A DNA stretch of 64,000 nt from Camarhynchus parvulus (taxonomy: Eukaryota; Chordata; Aves; Passeriformes; Thraupidae), in NCBI RefSeq assembly GCF_901933205.1, contig NC_044573.1:28393493-28457492 (forward strand). Reading direction: 5' to 3'. This document shows positions 40,401 to 52,891 of this stretch, piece after piece. The notes under the pieces are model-generated. The model worked only from the letters and a program-made list of their open reading frames with translations, was not told where the DNA came from and ran no database searches. Positions within the stretch are counted from its first letter, which is position 1, and each line of letters starts with the position of its first letter. The translations under genes were made by a program, and so were the position numbers.

Positions 40401-43400
40401 TCTCCTCTGCTTTCATGAAACTTACTATATTCTGTATTCTTGAAAAGTGAGAGTAGTAAATAATTCTGAGGCTTCTGCACTTCAGATTTTATCTGAAGTG
40501 ATGAAAATGTCCCAAATGTATTGTGGGGAAGTGCCAGACAGGCAGATGCTCAGAAGTACACAGAATGTGTTCACCAAGTTTTATTTTCTCACAAAATGAG
40601 TCTCAAAATCTTGACTAATTTTCCACATTTCTTAAAACCAAATGGCTTATTTCAGCCAAGTGCTAGCAATAATGAAAAGTGATCTAAGAGATCTATACCT
40701 GGTTTCTTCTTTACTTAAGAGCTCTTGCTACATTTTTAGGAACTAGGATGTAAGTGCATCATGGATCTAAGTGCTCTAGGGTCACTAAGGCTGCTAGACA
40801 CACACACTGCCCAGCCATCAGGGACATCTTTGTCAGAGAAGCCAAAACATACAAAATGTTTCTCCTGGATCAATACCACTGTGAAAAATGAAAATCCTTA
40901 TGCACAAACATATTTCTCAGAATTTCTTCTGAGAAGAAAGTAACTCTATCCCAGCTAAAACCAGTGAGCACATACACATTAGTACTCAAAATACCCTTTC
41001 CATATACACTGCAAGAAAGTGACTCTAGGAAAAAATTTGTACCATGTTTTCTAAGAGCTCACCGAAGAAGCATTTACTAGTAGGTTAATTATATCAAACA
41101 GAAACAAAGTTTTTGACAAATTCTAAAATTTGCCTGATAAGATTTGGGGTTACTATTGTCTTTTAAGTGTTTTATGTTAAAACTTCATAAAAATGTCCAA
41201 GGATATTTTTTTGCCTAAGTAACCTGAAAAGTGAAGAGGTTACTAATTGCAGAGATTAAGTGTGCTGGACCATCAGCATATGGATTTGTTCTTTTAGGAT
41301 GTATGGAAAGTTCTAGTTTTAATGAAAGAAATTAGATACTTTAGTAAACTAGGAGAGATGAAAGCTACATTGATAATCCGGGCTTTTGACAGGTGCATTA
41401 TTTCCATCTTGGTAGTGGTAAGGAATTGGGTAATGTTAGTATTTAGAAAAAGAAATAACATGACTGGTGTCAGGAAAATATTAGGAGAACATTATGAAAA
41501 TATCAGAAAAGCTTTCCGAGAATGCACACATAGAGACACACAGGTTTGCTCATGAAAGACTGAATGAGAGCAGTGTCTTCCTGTGTGAGAAAGCTCTGCC
41601 TAATAAAATATTTGGTTATTTCCTTGGGATCAGTTGAATGGATTAAATCAGCGTTCACAGAGTGAGCCTTCTTGGAAATCAGCTTTTGGGCATTATCCTT
41701 ACCTCTGTTCTGGATCCAGTTATAACCAGTTTTTTAAGGACTGCAACCTTAACAAAAAATGTTCTTACATTTAGGACCATCCTGTGAGGCAATTTTACTT
41801 GGACACATCCACCCCTTTAGCCTAGCTCTTCCTAAATAGTGACAAGCTAAAACTGCTTCCATGCTAGGGAGCACAGAGAGACTCCCAGCTGCTTGGAAAT
41901 GTGAAAACAATAGAACAGCACTCAAAAGGATCAAACCACATAAATAAACCTCATGGTGGCAAAGGGGTGAAAAATATTTTTAGTGCAACCTTGCTATGAC
42001 TAAAATATTCAAGGAAAAAAAAAGTGGTACAAAGGGCAATAAAATTGTTACACTTTACCCAGAGTTCCCTGGGTAAAGAGTTTCTGTTACTGTGGAAACA
42101 ATCACATTAATATGGGTGGAGTTTAGTATAGACAGCCACAAGTACCTGGAGATATGTGTTCTTGTAAATGTTCCCTCTTTATGTGTAAACGGTAAGGTGG
42201 CTGGAGCAAGCAAGCAGTTCATGTGCTAGTGCTATTAATTTTTTTCAATGAAACCAGCTCCTTAAAAGGCCTAGTCAAAACCTCCACTGCATTGTGTGTA
42301 AGCACCTGATGAAGATCAGCTTTATCCCCAAAGAATGCAGGAGTCTAGGCAAAAAATACAAAAGCTCAACAAAAGCAGTGTTGGTTGTCCTGAGCCTCTA
42401 AGCTGCTAAGTGCAAATTGACTTTGAACACCTGAAGAGTTTCACAGGTGCTCACAAAGCCAGCAGTGGCCTAACACCAAGCCTGTGTTTCCATGGATGTG
42501 CTACTGGACACATGCAGATGCAGAGATATTTACTTTCCTTATGGCCATTGCAATTGCTTGGTGAATGAAGCATAAACTGCTTTTATGGATCAGGGAAAAC
42601 AGAAAACACAAAACCTACCTTTCCACACAGTTTTTTGGTGATGCAAGGGATTAAGGAGTAAATTTTGTCCTGACATAGTCCCATCCTCTTTTTATGCCTT
42701 GTTGATTAAACTGCTTATGAAAATAGGTGTGAAACTTCGCCTGTTACTGCAATTCTTCAAGCTGTGCATTGAGGGTAGATTTCCTAGTCACATAAGTTCT
42801 CTTAAAACGAGATAAGAGAAGATAAAGAACAAAGAAAAGGGCAGCTCTTGGTAAAGACCCAGTTCCTCCACAGCACCTACAAAACTGAAAGGAGGTATCT
42901 TAGCTCACTCATACAGTCCCCAGAGCCTGGGTCCCAGGGTGCTTGGAAACTGTAGAATCAGAGCCACTATCCATCCATTTCTCCTTTTTAAATTTTTTCT
43001 TTCTCTCCCTTTTCCCAGCCTTTATGCTGCATATTATTTGTCTGACAGTTACCTTGTGCTTGGCACTGTGGTAGGCAAAGGTTACTGGAATTTAAATGCA
43101 AAGTTCAGTGACTATAGAAATAAGAAATGCCTTGGAGGCGTTGCTGAAATGAGATGCCAAATACCAGAATTTGTATCTTTATGAGGAAATTTGAATACAA
43201 AACACCAAGTTTTATGGCTCTTGCACATATTAATTCATACCAATCCATGTTCTAAGAGGACTAAAGGGGCTATTTTTCATCTTGGGCTGAGACAGGAACT
43301 CTTCCAGATTTACTGACTTACCGTGAGAAATATGCTTTATCAGGCTGACAGATATCTTTAAAATGTAAATCAGAATGCTGAGCTTATCACAAGACTGCCA

Positions 43401-43664
43401 TTAGCAGCATATAAAATTCTTGGTGTTGCAGTTAACAAGAGATTTTGTGAACAAGGTGAGCATACTGGTCAGCAAAAACAGACCCTAAACTTGATACTTT
43501 ATTTTCTGTCTTGCAAGAAAATTACCAGAAATAAAATCAAACCAATTTTTATTATACATCCATCTCCTTGGCAACTAGCAATTACCATGGCTTTGTGGGA
43601 TGGTCTAGATTTTAAAGGATATTATTATAATTGTGCAGGCTCAAGTATTGCAGTATTACCTGGA
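37441..43664. other. Intronic DNA, no gene supported
   Basis: The longest frame, 37984-38451 (155 codons, +), has no recognisable domain, an AT-driven composition and no partner exon; I do not call it a gene. A short inverted repeat at 42053-42078 is listed separately. Confidence 0.5.
42053..42078. repeat. Short perfect inverted repeat
   Basis: CTTTACCCA (42053-42061) and TGGGTAAAG (42070-42078) are exact reverse complements separated by 8 nt. The stem does not extend convincingly, so it is too short for a microRNA precursor. Confidence 0.6.
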
Positions 43665-43812
43665 ATCATCCCTAGAAGTGCCCAGGTCCAGGCTGGATGG
43701 GGCTCTGAGCAGCCTGATCTAGTGAAAGGTGTTCCTTGGCAGGTAGGTTGGAACTAGATGATCTTCAAGGTGCCTTCCAACCCAAACCATTCTATCATTC
43801 TATCAGTCTATG
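43665..43812 (+). mobile_element. CR1 LINE 3' end fragment
   Basis: CCAGGCTGGATGGGGCTCTG, AGCAGCCTGATCTAGTGAAA, CTAGATGATCTTCAAGGTGC and CTTCCAACCCAAACCATTCT are near-consensus CR1 3' end, followed by octamer-like units ATTCTATC. About 148 bp, sense on +. It is among the less diverged copies here, so perhaps a younger insertion. Confidence 0.94.
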
Positions 43813-46280
43813 AATTCTTACCTCGTCTTTGGCCCAAGTGCTTTGTCTGTCTGGAGAGAGAAAGAAAAATCATTTGCCCAATGGAAGTCCCAGATTTTCT
43901 CCTTGCGGAGTCCTGTCCATTTCTGTTGTCTCCAGTGCCCTATAGGAAGTCCTTTTGGTTTATACCCTCTTCACTGAATTGTGAACTGTTCATTTCAGGA
44001 TTACATTGTAGAGAAAATCAGGGCTCAGAACCTTGCAATAACAATGCTAGTAAATGATCACAAAGGCCAGAAATATCCTCTGTAAACAAACAATATTTAC
44101 ATTAGTACTCTCAAGTGCATGCAATAGCTGGAATGACAGTGGCTGTTGCCAATTTGCTCTCTTGCTGGCAAGAGCACATGCTGCACTCTCTGTGACTTTC
44201 ATGCACACGTGCAAGCTCACACAGGCAGATGATGTGCTTTCGAGCCATCCACAGATGGTTTCCCCATCAGGGCTTGCTTTGCCATTTAGGCCTCCTGCTT
44301 CACATCCTCCTCTTGGTGCTTCAGTCCCTATTTTATGTAATTAACTTCTGTTCCTTCCCCCCATTTTTACTTTTTTCCCGTGAATGCTCTTTACTCTGAC
44401 TCTCAGAGTCAACCATCTCCCCAAAGCACTGTGATATTTACCAGCATCTGGAAAAAACGTGGTTAGAGAATTGAGACACTTAAAGGAGACACGGCTGTCG
44501 TAAGTGTGCATTCACATTTTTGAATAGATATTCAGAGGGTGGGAATGTAGATGAGGGAGAAGCTATGAAAGGGCTTATTACTAATTAACTATATCTATTT
44601 CTCCCCCTTTTAAACTGCTTTTTGTTTATCATTTCAGCTGGTAGGGTAATACACTAAATTAAAGCTGCATAATACATTTATAATTAAGACTGAAAAAGCC
44701 AATTGCCTGTTACTAAACCACCAATTGATAATATTGTAAGGGATATTTATAGCTCTTTGGTATGTATGCCACAGATTTGCATCAATAACACACTTGCTTA
44801 TCTCCAAACATTTTATTCAGTAGCCCTTTATTTACTATTGAAGGTAAGATTACTCTTCTCAAGCCATCCTTTCTAAAAGTGTCTCGCTTTCATCTTGTTT
44901 GTAAAGCTCAGCAAACACAGATGCTTCAGTCATTTCCTCTGCTATGAAATAGTAATAACAGTATATAATTACCATCATCACACCATGCAGAAAACCTTGC
45001 CATAAAGAACACACTCTACATAGTTCAGCACTCATAGCATCTTGCATTTCTACAGCTCCTTCTTTTTGACTCATCTTGCATATCCTAGAGAGGACATACC
45101 AAGCCACCTTACCCAGGGCATGAATGGAGAAGTTTTGGGCAGATCCCCAAACATAAGCCCTTAGGGGCCTATGCCCTAAGCCATTCCTTTCACAAGAAGG
45201 CAGAGCAAGACCTCTTTAAAGAGTTCTTAAAAATTGTAGAAGTGATAGTTTTTGTTTTGTGTTTGGTGTATCTTACTGGGGGTTTAATAACTCAAAACAC
45301 ATGCCAAGAAACTGCTAAGTGTGTGAGCACCTGCATGTTGGGAAGGGATATGGCATAGACCAAACAGTGCTTGGAGAGTGGTGCACACCATCCTAGCAAA
45401 AAACACCTGGGAGAGCCCTTACAAAAAGATGGCTTTTTGTCTACCTGCCCCTTTCCTCAGAAGGAGAATGAGGGCCAGTAATGAATGATCTACCCATTCT
45501 TCAGCCCTGCCAGATAGCAGGCTCTGGGAAGGGGATAACCAGAAAGAAAGCAAATTTCCCTATATCCTGCTCATGTGGGAAGAATGTCAGCAGACCTGTG
45601 TAAGTAAATATTCCCAAACCTGAAGCAGAGCTTCATCTTCTCCCAGCCACAATTGTCTCTCCAAGCCAGCCCAATCATGAGTTTTGTTTATCCTTCAAAG
45701 ACGCACCCTTGCAGTTTAAGCTGGAAAAGTGTGTGAGAAATCAGAAAAAAGGGAGATAGTGGTGCAAGGAGGAATTGACATGCAAGGGGGGGCCATGAAG
45801 ATGGCCAACAGCTTCACTGTCACTACAACAGTAGGGGTTCCATTTTGAGAGCATGTAGTTGTCAAAAACTTGCCAGGGGCCTAAGGTAGCACTGTCTTCC
45901 CCTGAATCCCTTCTCTTTGGAGCTAGATGCTGTCACCCTTTCCATGGTTTGGCTGAGCACAGGGTGAAACCAGGTGGCAGTTATACAAGTGATTTCTGCT
46001 TCTAATGCTGTCTATCATTAATTTTATTATGAGTGGGCAAGTGACTTGCCCCAGAACTGGCCAGATAATTACATGGTCATTATTAACCACATTACTGAAG
46101 GGTGAAAATGCAGTTATTTTTATCCATAAAGTCAGCTGCTTCAACCCTAAAACTAATTGCACATTATTATGCAGCAGAAAGTAATTATTATAGATACTCA
46201 TTCTAGCTTCTACTCCCAAAGCAGACACTATTTCAAATGAAATCTTTCAGGATTTTTAATAAGCCTTGCAATCTGTGGTA
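43813..46280. other. Intronic DNA with AT-rich, TAAT-dense blocks before the GAAA repeat
   Basis: No gene. 44580-44800 and 46000-46210 are AT-rich, complex and contain repeated TAAT/ATTA cores (for example ATTTATAATTAAG, CATTAATTTTATTA, AGATAATTACATGG). They lie 2.5 kb and 1 kb upstream of the LRFN2 exon and may be enhancers; this is inference only. Confidence 0.4.
46035..46051. repeat. 17-bp near-perfect palindrome in AT-rich DNA
   Basis: GGGCAAGT (46035-46042), one G, then ACTTGCCC (46044-46051): 8-bp arms with a 1-bp centre. It contains the CAAGTG/CACTTG core seen in E-box or NKX-type sites. It lies among several TAAT cores about 1.05 kb upstream of the LRFN2 exon. Regulatory function is only an inference. 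Confidence 0.5.
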
Positions 46281-46913
<633 letters not shown>

Positions 46914-47065
46914 TTTTATCATGTTTTTATAACACATAACTGTCCCATCCTGGAGGGCTGATGCCTTTTGGTGTGACTCCTGAGAGAAGGCATTACAAAG
47001 TCTCTCTGGAGGTAGATGTTAGACAAAACATAAGAAGAAAGGTATCATAACTAGTATATCATAAT

Positions 47066-47102
47066 TGCTGATGTTCCTTTTCACTCTTTTTGTTTCTTCC
47101 AG
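47066..47102 (+). other. LRFN2: Splice acceptor of the LRFN2 first coding exon
   Basis: A branch-point match CTGAT lies at 47068-47072, with the candidate adenosine at 47071. A pyrimidine-rich run follows (about 47074-47100) and then AG at 47101-47102. The predicted exon starts at 47103 and carries only 20 nt of 5' UTR before ATG, so at least one noncoding upstream exon is needed. The branch-to-AG distance of about 31 nt is normal. No other AG intervenes between the branch site and this one. Confidence 0.85.
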
Positions 47103-47122
47103 GTACTGTTGCGTGATTTACA

Positions 47123-48495
47123 ATGGAAAAATTGCTCTGCGGCATCCTGGTGTTTGGAATGGCTGTCACAGTCAACGCTTGTCCCAAATATTGTGTCTGT
47201 CAGAACCTGTCTGAGTCACTGGGGACTTTGTGTCCCTCCAAGGGTCTCCTTTTTGTACCGCTGGACATAGATCGAAGGACTGTTGAACTCCGTCTTGGGG
47301 GCAACTTCATTATCAATATCAGCCGACAAGATTTTGCCAATATGTCTGGACTTGTTGACCTTACTTTGTCCAGAAACACCATTAGTTACATACAGCCCTA
47401 CTCTTTCACCGACTTGGAGAGCCTTCGGTCTTTACATCTGGACAGCAACAGGTTGCCTGAGATTGAAGAGGATACTTTAAGAGGTTTAATTAACCTTCAG
47501 CATTTGATTTTAAACAACAACCAGCTAAGCAGCATTTCTGATGACGCCTTTGAGGATTTTTTACTGACATTGGAAGACTTAGACCTGTCCTACAATAACC
47601 TCCGAAGCATTCCCTGGGAATCTATAAGAAAGATGATAAACTTGCACCAGCTCAGTTTAGATCACAACCTAATAGATTATATAACAGAGGGGACATTTGC
47701 AGATCTTCAGAAATTGGCCAGATTGGATCTAACATCCAACAGACTTCAGAAGCTCCCCCCTGACCCTATATTTGCCAGATCACAAGTAATTCCTTTGGTT
47801 GTTACCCCATTTTCGCCACCTCTGTCCCTCAGCTTTGGGGGAAATCCACTGCATTGCAACTGTGAGCTGCTGTGGTTAAGGCGGCTTGACAGAGACGACG
47901 ATATGGAAACCTGTGCTTCTCCTCCAAGTCTGAAGGGAAGGTACTTCTGGTACGTACGGGAGGAGGAATTTGTCTGTGAGCCCCCTCTTATTACACAACA
48001 TACTCACAAGCTGCTGGTCTTGGAAGGGCAAACTGCCACGCTGAAGTGTAAAGCCATTGGGGATCCCACTCCCATCATTCACTGGGTGGCCCCTGATGAC
48101 CGTCTCATTGGAAACTCCTCCAGAACGGCTGTCTACGACAATGGCACCCTAGATATACACATCACCACCTCCAAGGACTACGGAACTTTCACATGCATAG
48201 CAGCCAATGCTGCAGGAGAGTCGACTGCAACAATTGAACTCTCAATTGTCCAGCTCCCCCATCTCAGCAACGGCACAGGCAAAGCAGCTCCACCGAAATC
48301 CAGGCTCTCGGACATCACCAGCTCCACCAAGTCCAATCGTGGTGAAACAAAAGGTCCCCCAGAAAGGGCTGTCCTGGTGTCAGATGTGACCACTACCTCA
48401 GCTTTGGTCAAGTGGACAGTCAGCAAGTCGGCCCCTCGGGTAAAAATGTATCAGCTGCAGTATAACTGCTCGGATGATGAAGTCCTGATCTACAG
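47123..48495 (+). CDS. LRFN2: LRFN2 (SALM1) synaptic adhesion protein, first coding exon, residues 1-458 (partial gene)
   Basis: This exon encodes the extracellular N-terminal half of a type I synaptic adhesion protein; LRFN2 is known to act at excitatory postsynapses and to bind PSD-95 and NMDA receptors through its tail, which is not in this window. Seen here: a signal peptide (about 1-19); LRRNT with C20, C24, C26 and C37; about seven leucine-rich repeats (about 52-218); LRRCT from [15 protein letters not shown] with C245, C247, C264 and C285; an Ig domain (about 288-375) with C309 and C358 in DYGTFTC; a linker; and the start of Fn3 from about 414. Sequons occur at N28, N65, N73, N331, N340, N383 and N448. 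[18 protein letters not shown] and [19 protein letters not shown] match LRFN2 rather than LRFN5. The start has a strong Kozak context (A at -3, G at +4). The family is near 790 residues, so a later exon must supply the rest. Identification is from family knowledge, not from a search. Confidence 0.96.
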
Positions 48496-48501
48496 GTAAA
48501 T
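48493..48501 (+). other. LRFN2: Splice donor closing the LRFN2 exon (phase 2 intron)
   Basis: The exon ends in ...TACAG at 48495 and the intron begins GTAAAT. The homology to LRFN2 stops exactly here, after ..DDEVLIY and two bases of an arginine codon, so the intron is phase 2. The donor lacks the preferred G at +5. If the intron is not removed, the next codons are AGG then TAA (48497-48499). Confidence 0.85.
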
Positions 48502-50767
48502 GCATTTTTTGTTTGGTCCTCTGATGATGGCAGGGGGTGGAAATCAACATAAATCTTTTGCTCTTTGACTTTTTACTGATTTGGAACTGAGGTGGCGCTG
48601 TGACCGGTAGCATTTGTGGTATTTGATAAATTTGTATTCTCTCTGTCAGTTTGCCTGTTGGTCTGTTCATTGCTTTTTTGTCCAAGCCACATATTGCAAA
48701 TCTCTGTAGTACTCATTTTCCAACAGCTGTTTTCTGTAAAATTTTCAATTTGGGAAAAAATAGTGCTGCAGTTGGTAGCCTCCTTAGTAGGCTTAACAAA
48801 GAAAGGAAAACTTGAAGACTAGAAGTCAGAAATTTCCCTTTCCACCTCCTGTAGGTGGGATTGAAACAGACTACTTAGAGAGGAAGCAACGTGGGAGGAA
48901 GTTTGTGCTGTCTACCCATAACACAGGCTCTAATTATTCTGTGATTCAAGATTTGGTGTTGCTAACAAGACATTTTTCACCTATATGAAAAAGTTTGTTT
49001 CTTATTTCACTAACATCTGTTCTACACAACTGAAATGGCTGAAAACTTTGGAGCACTTAGTTTTTTTATACCATATTAAATGCAAGAAGAGGTGGATATA
49101 ATTTCAAAAGAAAACCCTGAATCTTCCTTATGATCTTCCAGTTCTACAACTCCTCTGACTTCAAATGATGTAAAGCAGGAATCACACTTGCAGTGAAGCA
49201 GCAATAAATTTTTAGGGACTAAAAATGTGTAGGAGCAGTACAGGAAAGCACTACTACTGTTTTTTCCTTGTGTAATGGAAGAATGATTGACATATTCATG
49301 CTAGTGTTGAATCCCTAGAAGCCACCTTGTCCTTCCTTTTTATTGCAAAGTGTCATTGAACTGAACTATATCTTTGGTTGTATATGGTCTATCAGCAAAA
49401 GTCAGAATCTCATGGAAAAAATAGAACCAAACATATCAACTCTTATAGCTTTATAAGCATCCTGAAGCAGTGGAGAAAGATTTGATCTGGTAGAGATATA
49501 ATGGGATTTGGGGTTTGAATACAGTTTGAGAATAAACTGTGGCCAAAATATAGTCAAAGGCATTGATTTCCATGGTAGGTTTGGTGTTATTGCCTGATGG
49601 CTATTCTATTCTCCTGCTGCCTGCGGGGAGAGCCGAGGCATTCATCAAGTCATGGTACTTGGCCTCCAGATCCCACAACAAGCCTTGTTATTTTCTTCTT
49701 TACCACAGGGTGGTTTTCTTCAGCATGAGGAAGTCAAAAGGAGAGGTAGTAAACATTCATGTGACATTTTTGTCTCACCCTTCTTCTACAATGAAACCTA
49801 ATTTTAAAGCTTCTCCAGAACAGAATGTTTAGCTGATATGGACAGAATTTTGTGCCAACAATGCTTTTATCTGAGTCAGTTGTAGAACAGAAAGAATAAA
49901 GTGATCAATTTAGCTACTCCAAATTTACTCACTCATTGCCAAAAGCAGGAATATTGACCAGCAAGTCCAAAAAACATTTTAAAAGGATATTTATTCAAAT
50001 ACTGAAATAATCTGAGGAAATTCAGTTCTGTCCACCTCCATTCCTCAATTATAAAAATATCTTGAAATAAATCAATTAGAAAGTGAAAATTATTTCTTTT
50101 GCTCTGGCTAATGTACAGTGGAACCAGTGTGTTATCTTTGGGAAGTGCAACTATGTAGAATTAAGCAGAATGAAAGGATAAGATAAAGTAAGGATACAGT
50201 ATTAGGAATAGAATGGAAGAAAACATGCTACTGCAATTTTTTTCCCCAAGGCAATGCTTTCAACAGAAGCTCAGCAGTAATTAAGATCTTAAGCACAGTG
50301 TAAGGCTGAAAAACACTCTGAAAGATGTATAAGTCATATGTTCATTGAAAAATTAATTTGGCTCAGTGAACAGGAATATCCCTGCAACCAGAAAGAGAAG
50401 TTTGCAGGGGTTGTCAGATGTTTGAAGTGGTTGGATGTGTCAATTTTCTAGAGAGGATGATGGCCAGGGTTAAAAAAAACAAACCATCCAAAAGCACTGA
50501 CATGCAGCCTAGGAGCTGGATGGGTGAGAATTGGGTGCCACAGTGAAGAAAGATGGCATCTTGTCAGCCTGGTCTGGAAGAAAAAGTTGCTGTCAAGATT
50601 TTAGGCACCCATAAAAGTTTTTATCATGTCCCCACTTCCATCTCCCAGTGAGGTTTTGGTCCTTTGCTGCTTTATTTTATTGTGGCTCACTTTTCCAGCA
50701 GCTCAGTGAGGAAGTGTTATTTTGAAAAATCTCCCATCAGGCCTTTTTTGAGGATTCACTGATGATG
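48502..50767. other. Start of the intron after the LRFN2 exon
   Basis: No exon seen. A candidate polyadenylation hexamer AATAAA lies at 49203-49208, about 0.7 kb after the donor. Frames are short and unremarkable. Confidence 0.55.
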
Positions 50768-50970
50768 CATAGTTCTTTTCATTCACAGTTCTCAAAAGCA
50801 CTTCACCAAAGAAAACTTTTTTTTTTTCCCTCTCTGCATTTTGCACCAGGGAGAAATGAAGCCTAGAAAGATGAAGTGATTGTCCAGAGTCTGAGAGTTA
50901 ATCAATGGTACTCATAATATCAAAACCAGTCCTTACAACTTCCAGTCAGGGAACCACTCAGTCCCTTAGA
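50768..50970 (-). repeat. MIR-like ancient SINE relic, nearly full length
   Basis: AGTTCTCAAAAGCACTTCAC fits the complement of the amniote MIR tail (GATCTCAAAGCGCTTTAC). ATTTTGCACCAGGGAGAAAT, GAAGCCTAGAAAGATGAAGT, GATTGTCCAGAGTCTGAGAG and ACTTCCAGTCAGGGAACCAC follow the core and body in order (GGGGAAACTGAGGCACAGAGA...AAGTGACTTGCCCAAGGTC...). This is the most complete MIR-type copy in the window. Confidence 0.65.
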
Positions 50971-52159
50971 GTTAATTAACTAAAGCTGTTTTGCTTTAAT
51001 TGGTCAGATGCATATCACTACAATGAGTGTGTGGAAAAACCTAAGGGAAAAGGAGTTCTACAGTGCTCTGCTCCATAAAATGCTGTGTATGTGCTAAATG
51101 AGATGTGATACTGCTTAGCTGCTAAAATGATGGGCGCTTAATATACGCTAAGACAGTCGGTACTCCAGGACTAAGACACATCAGCTGTGCTCAGCTTTTA
51201 GGAATCCTGCTTCACCAGCAAGAAATGTGTGCACAAAAAACAGAAATCAGCTGCTCTGTCTGCTAAGAATTTTTCATGGACATTGTACTCATTGTGAAAG
51301 AGTGAAAGCAGAAGTTCTCCCCTCCCCGCTGATATCAACATTTCTCTTGATCATTACCCAGGACATCAGTCCCATTTCCCCTTCCATGACAGCTGTGATT
51401 TTCCACTGGTAGGATGGTGCAAAAGGGGACTACAGTAGGGTGCAATGGTTCAATTAAAATTCAAGTTTTGGGACATTCTGGCAAATGTTGTCTGCTGAGC
51501 CTCCCATTTGCACTGAGCTGAAATGGAACCAGAATGTGAAGTTTGGCTTTGGATATACCAATGCCATTATAATGAAGATTAGCTGGAGGAGCACTGTTTG
51601 TCTGCTTTCTCATCTGACCTTGCCTTGTATTTGCTATCTTAGGGCCTTTGCTCAAGCTCACAGCAGGTTTTTATCTCTTTCAATGCAATCAGGGTGCATA
51701 TTTCTGATTGTTATTAAATGAGTAGGTCCTGGATCTGCATTCTGTGGATTTTAATGCAGCAGTCTTCCCATTCTTTCATCTTCTCTGTAATACCAACACC
51801 AGGACTAGTAAATCACTTTTAGCCAAGACCAGAAGCTTGTTACAAATTGCAGAACTGAAAATCACTCCTTATTTGAAGGAAAAACATGCAGAAAGAGTAA
51901 CCAATGTCCAATAGAGAAAGATATGGAAGAAGACCATGGTCTACAAAGAAATTTCTGTCCTTGGACTCAGAGTTAAAGGAGTGAACACTAGGAAACCTCC
52001 TCTGTCATAAAGATCTTACCTACTTCCTTCAGTCAGGACTCCAAAGTGTTTTAGATATGTAAAAGCATCACTCTTAAGATCAGTGCGACACATGCACTGG
52101 TAAGCCTAATTCATTTTGAATAAGGAATTGAAATGAAATATAAATGTTTAGAAAATAAT

Positions 52160-52245
52160 ATCTTTGAGCCTCAGTTTCCCATCTGTAACCTGGGTGACAG
52201 CACCACCTTGCTTCGTGGGGATAAAAACATTAGAAAATATTATGG
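52160..52245 (+). repeat. MIR-like ancient SINE core
   Basis: TTTGAGCCTCAGTTTCCCAT then CTGTAACCTGGGTGACAGCA closely matches the conserved MIR core CCTCAGTTTCCCCATCTGTAAAATGGGGATAA. It is followed by CTTGCTTCGTGGGGATAAAA, a diverged tail. The core is unusually well kept compared with the surrounding element. Confidence 0.65.
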
Positions 52246-52891
52246 AACCAGGAGCCTCCATAAATAAAGAGGGAGACTTGTTTTGAAGTCATTATGTGGT
52301 CTGCAGCAACAGGGATAGTTATGGATGATTAAGATGGAGGATTGCATAACTGCAACACTTGAATTCAAGTAAGGCATCTGGGGAGAGAGACTGTGGTTTT
52401 TTTCATGCATAGAGCACCCTACATGATGGGGGACCAAGTCTCAGTTTTGGCTGGCAGGCATTGTTGTAATATATACTTTCACCACTTTTTCAAAAGTGAA
52501 TAAATCTGCAAGTGTTTTGTAGAACTTCCCAGGTCATACTGAGCCTTCTGGCTGTGTTTTGAATTAAAGCAAAGATGCAGCCATTTAAAAATGTGCATCT
52601 GAAGTGCAACACTGCCATTAGATTTATAAGACATTTAGGTCTGTTTTATTTTGTGGTATTTCATAGTAAAAGTGATGAAAACAGCTGTACAAATTAAGAA
52701 TTACTGTAGTGTTATAGTCTCCCTAACTTATAAATTCTGCACTGGGAAAAAAAGTATTTTATATGTTTCTGAAAGCTTATTTTTTAAATATATATTTTAT
52801 GTAGCAGGCAGTCGAAACATTAAAATCTGAATAAATGGCTCCACATCTCCAGTTTATTTAAACAATGGTGCCATGGATTTGATTACTTAAA

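Noticed and set aside
25545..41655. 16-nt exact match GGATTAAATCAGCGTT at 25545 and 41640
   Set aside because: About 0.5 such matches are expected by chance in 64 kb, and flanks do not align.
47200..48426. Minus-strand and alternate-frame ORFs overlapping the LRFN2 exon
   Set aside because: Shadows of the real coding frame; no independent evidence.
48497..48499. TAA as the true end of a 458-residue LRFN2 protein
   Set aside because: The family continues through the Fn3 domain, a transmembrane segment and a tail; homology stops exactly at a GT donor, so this is an intronic stop.
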